Shown in pieces: positions 61,501 to 64,000 of a stretch of 64,000 nt of DNA. Where the stretch lies: positions 1-64,000 of the forward strand of contig CAJNYU010001479.1 in assembly GCA_905331475.1 (NCBI GenBank), read 5' to 3'. The position numbers and the translations under genes were made by a program. Below the pieces are notes generated by a model. The model saw nothing but the letters and a program-made list of their open reading frames with translations, was not told where the DNA came from and made no database searches. Positions within the stretch are counted from its first letter, which is position 1, and each line of letters opens with the position of its first letter. Origin of the DNA: Rotaria socialis (taxonomy: Eukaryota; Rotifera; Eurotatoria; Philodinida; Philodinidae).

Positions 61501-63192
61501 TGCCAACAGTTCAACTAGCGATGAAGTCGATCGAGTAACTTACTACGGAAAATGTATCAGTATTTATACTAGTCTGTAGCTTAGTTGGATATTGCACGAT
61601 CTTTTAATGTTTACTTTATATTATACTAATGGATTCCTTTGATCTATGATGATGATCTTCATCTAGCGATTTATCATTCTTCGACGTGTCATCGTATCAC
61701 TTTTAATGCACCCTCACAAATTTGACGTGTCTTGATGTTCAATGATCATAATCTGGTGATCCTATCTTTTCCCGACTTATCATTCTATCAACTTAAAACG
61801 TATCATCACACTTCGAGATCATATCCAGATCTCCTATTGTCTATTTCGCCTTGCTATAGTGAAAGCCTTTTCACCTGTAGTGAACTTGGCCGCCTGGTTA
61901 TCTTATATTTCTTTCACTTGAACGCGCGTCAATTTGAGCTTATCATGAAAATTCTTTTGATCAAATCTCAACATTCCGTAGGGCAAGGAACTACTGAAAG
62001 TTTTCACAGAATGATATCAGGAATAGTTAATCGAACTCAGATTCAAATTGTTGTTCTTCATAACGGTGAGTATAACTCAACTGGAATTTTTCACTGAATG
62101 CTCTTGAAATTAATGGGGAGAAAACAAATCTCTTTCTCTATAAGACCAATCAAGTGATGGCTCTATTAAATTATTGAATTCGATGCAAAAAAAATGACAT
62201 ATTATCAGTTCATCTTTCAATCAGGGTAAAGAAACAAGACAATACAATTATAAATATATGTAATAGTTGACGAATACGTTTTTATATGAGATTATTTTCG
62301 TAGCATTGACGATAGAAAATTGAATAAATAAATCTTTTTCGAACAGACAACTTTTTTGACTATTAGGAGTAATATGTTATCGTTCGATGAAACATTTCTC
62401 GAATTGAAAAATCAACAGAATATAAACAAATATCCTAATTTGTTTTTAATTTTATCATTACAATTTTAGCTGAAAATTTAGTTCAGCTTTTTTAGAACTA
62501 TTTATTGATTGTCTTCTGTAGTGATAATATTATTTAATTGTTATTAACGACGTAATGCCGGATGTCCCAGAAGTTCTTTCATAGAAATGTTTTCGTTTCT
62601 CTCTATTATTCTATTTAGCTTCGTCTACAATTTTTTTCAAAAATGATAAGAGAACACGCCACGTTTTGATTTGTAAGAATCAACCTGAGAGTTACTTCTC
62701 AATTCTAAGACTTTTAATAGAAATATAGAAATTCAGTATTAAGAAAACTTCAACAATCGAGAATTTACATATTTGAATCGCTAAATAGTTTGAATAAATT
62801 TAAAAAATACTGCGCGATGTTTCTTATGAAGCTAGAAAACGACGGATAATTTTTAATTCCTGTTCAAACTTTAGCACTGCGAAGTAATTACAAATCAAAG
62901 CTTGGCCTATCGTCTTGATATTTCAAAGAGTTTATTGATAAAGTTGAATAAAATAAGAGAGAAAGAGAAACAAAAATATGTTTATGAGAAAACTCTGCGA
63001 ACATCCTGTAGAATCGCATTGCAAGAGTTGGTAAACATTGATTTCTACTTGATTTATCTGAATTTTTCATTTCAATTTCGTTTATTTTAAGATTATCTCA
63101 TTCTTTGTGAAATATATTTCATCAGATCAATATAATTATCCACAAAAAAAAACGAGATATTTTGTTCATTCAAGTAATTAATAGTTTATGAA
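58526..63192. other. 4.7-kb gap inside the M28 array
   Basis: No supported gene or clear M28 relic. Short open frames here (for example 60296-60541 minus, 61732-62097 plus) show no family features. The gap separates the close copies A-D from the more diverged copy E. Confidence 0.5.
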
Positions 63193-63929
63193 CTAACTAT
63201 CGACATCTCGAAAGTAATCACTATTAGGAAAATAATTTTCTGGCAGTTCAGTCGTTTGCCGCCCATTTGGATATAACCAAGTCGGTAAGTCATCTAGCCG
63301 ACCAAGATATTCAAGCATATAGGCTGCTGCTTGAACCATTTTTTCATATCCTAACTGATTAATATTATCAGTAGTGTCACATGCTTTGTGATAGCACGGA
63401 TCAAGAATCGCGCCTGCCAAACCACCTTGGCCTAAACCAAGTTTTTCTTCATATCTAGCACGTTGCTCAGGTGTTTTCGTTTCATCCGCGCCAGAAAATA
63501 ACCCACCGGCAACAATACCGGCTGCTAAAAATGGTCCATAATCACTTCGACCACTAAAATCAGTATAATCCCAAGGTAAATTGTTTCTATCAAACCAGCT
63601 ACTAAAAGTTTCAGAGATTCGAATACTTCCATTGCGTGCTGATGGTGGGGTACCTGGCTTCGCAGAACTTCCATTATAGACGCCCAACATGTAATTAGGT
63701 GATCCAAGCATATCATAATTAAGATTAATAAGATAATCCTGAAGACGATTACCAATAATAGCAGATGAATTTTGAGCTTGTTGAGCATGATAGATTGCTC
63801 CAACAAGTCCGATTTCTTCAGCAGCCCACCAACAGAATCGAACACGATATTTATATTTGATATAATTTCCCGATTGATAGAGACGAGCAAGATTCGTTGC
63901 CAAAACGAGAATAGCCATGGCGCCACTAC
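63193..63929 (-). CDS. M28 peptidase copy E, catalytic exon only (cut by window edge)
   Basis: Second exon from an acceptor TATTTAAG at 63930 to the stop at 63193. It carries the family's last catalytic parts: FCWWAAEEIGLVGAIYH, INLNYDMLGSPNYMLG, DFSGRSDYGPFLAAG, DPCYHKACDTTDNIN. The first exon with TM, PA domain and the HSDS/INDN motifs would lie beyond 64000. Diverged from copies A-D (CWWAAEE, and a longer C-terminal tail ending YFPNSDYFRDVDS), so an older paralogue. Same splice position and phase as the others. Confidence 0.8.
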
Positions 63930-64000
63930 CTTAAATATTAAAACACACGTGTTTTTATTAAGTAATGAAACAAAAGCTTAACGCATTTGTAGTTGAACTA

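Overview
The window looks like a nuclear segment from a bdelloid rotifer (Adineta/Rotaria type). It is AT-rich, introns are mostly 45-70 nt with GT..AG ends, and conserved animal genes sit beside families typical of bdelloid accessory DNA: ART/TPR proteins, bacterial-style Kelch-like propellers and F-box/LRR-like genes. The organism call is inference from gene content; there is no rRNA or organelle marker here.

Layout. 1-5.6 kb: no confirmed gene, one degenerate repeat block at the left edge. 5.6-5.9 kb: small unrecognised gene. 8.8-10.4 kb: NR2E-type nuclear receptor (minus). 12.5-19.2 kb: compact cluster with condensin subunit NCAPH (plus), a shortened ASMT-like methyltransferase and a cysteine-less E2 variant (both minus, 48 bp apart), and a small basic protein (plus, divergent from the E2). 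24.2-30.3 kb: CRIM1 homologue with a secreted-protein gene nested antisense in its second intron. 31-39 kb: accessory zone with an F-box-like relic, two broken ART/TPR pieces, a Kelch-like gene, an 8-bp-TSD MITE, an ATCCGA-rich repeat block, degenerate repeat modules, and a small secreted gene whose only intron is almost entirely a foldback repeat element. 39.9-43.2 kb: N-terminal RASSF (RASSF7-10 type). 44.8-45.4 kb: claudin/PMP22-like four-TM protein. 46.1-48.5 kb: coiled-coil plus ubiquitin-like protein and JMJD7. 48.8-64 kb: tandem array of membrane-anchored M28 peptidases with PA domains, four complete, one relic, one cut by the window edge.

The most novel signals are the foldback-element intron at 38.26-38.62 kb (introner-like), the E2 variant with Lys at the catalytic-Cys position lying 48 bp upstream of a methyltransferase that has lost its SAM motif (operon-like spacing with a splice acceptor abutting the second ATG), and the ATCCGA-rich block next to the MITE. 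Exon boundaries were worked out by hand; total exon lengths of all spliced models are multiples of three.
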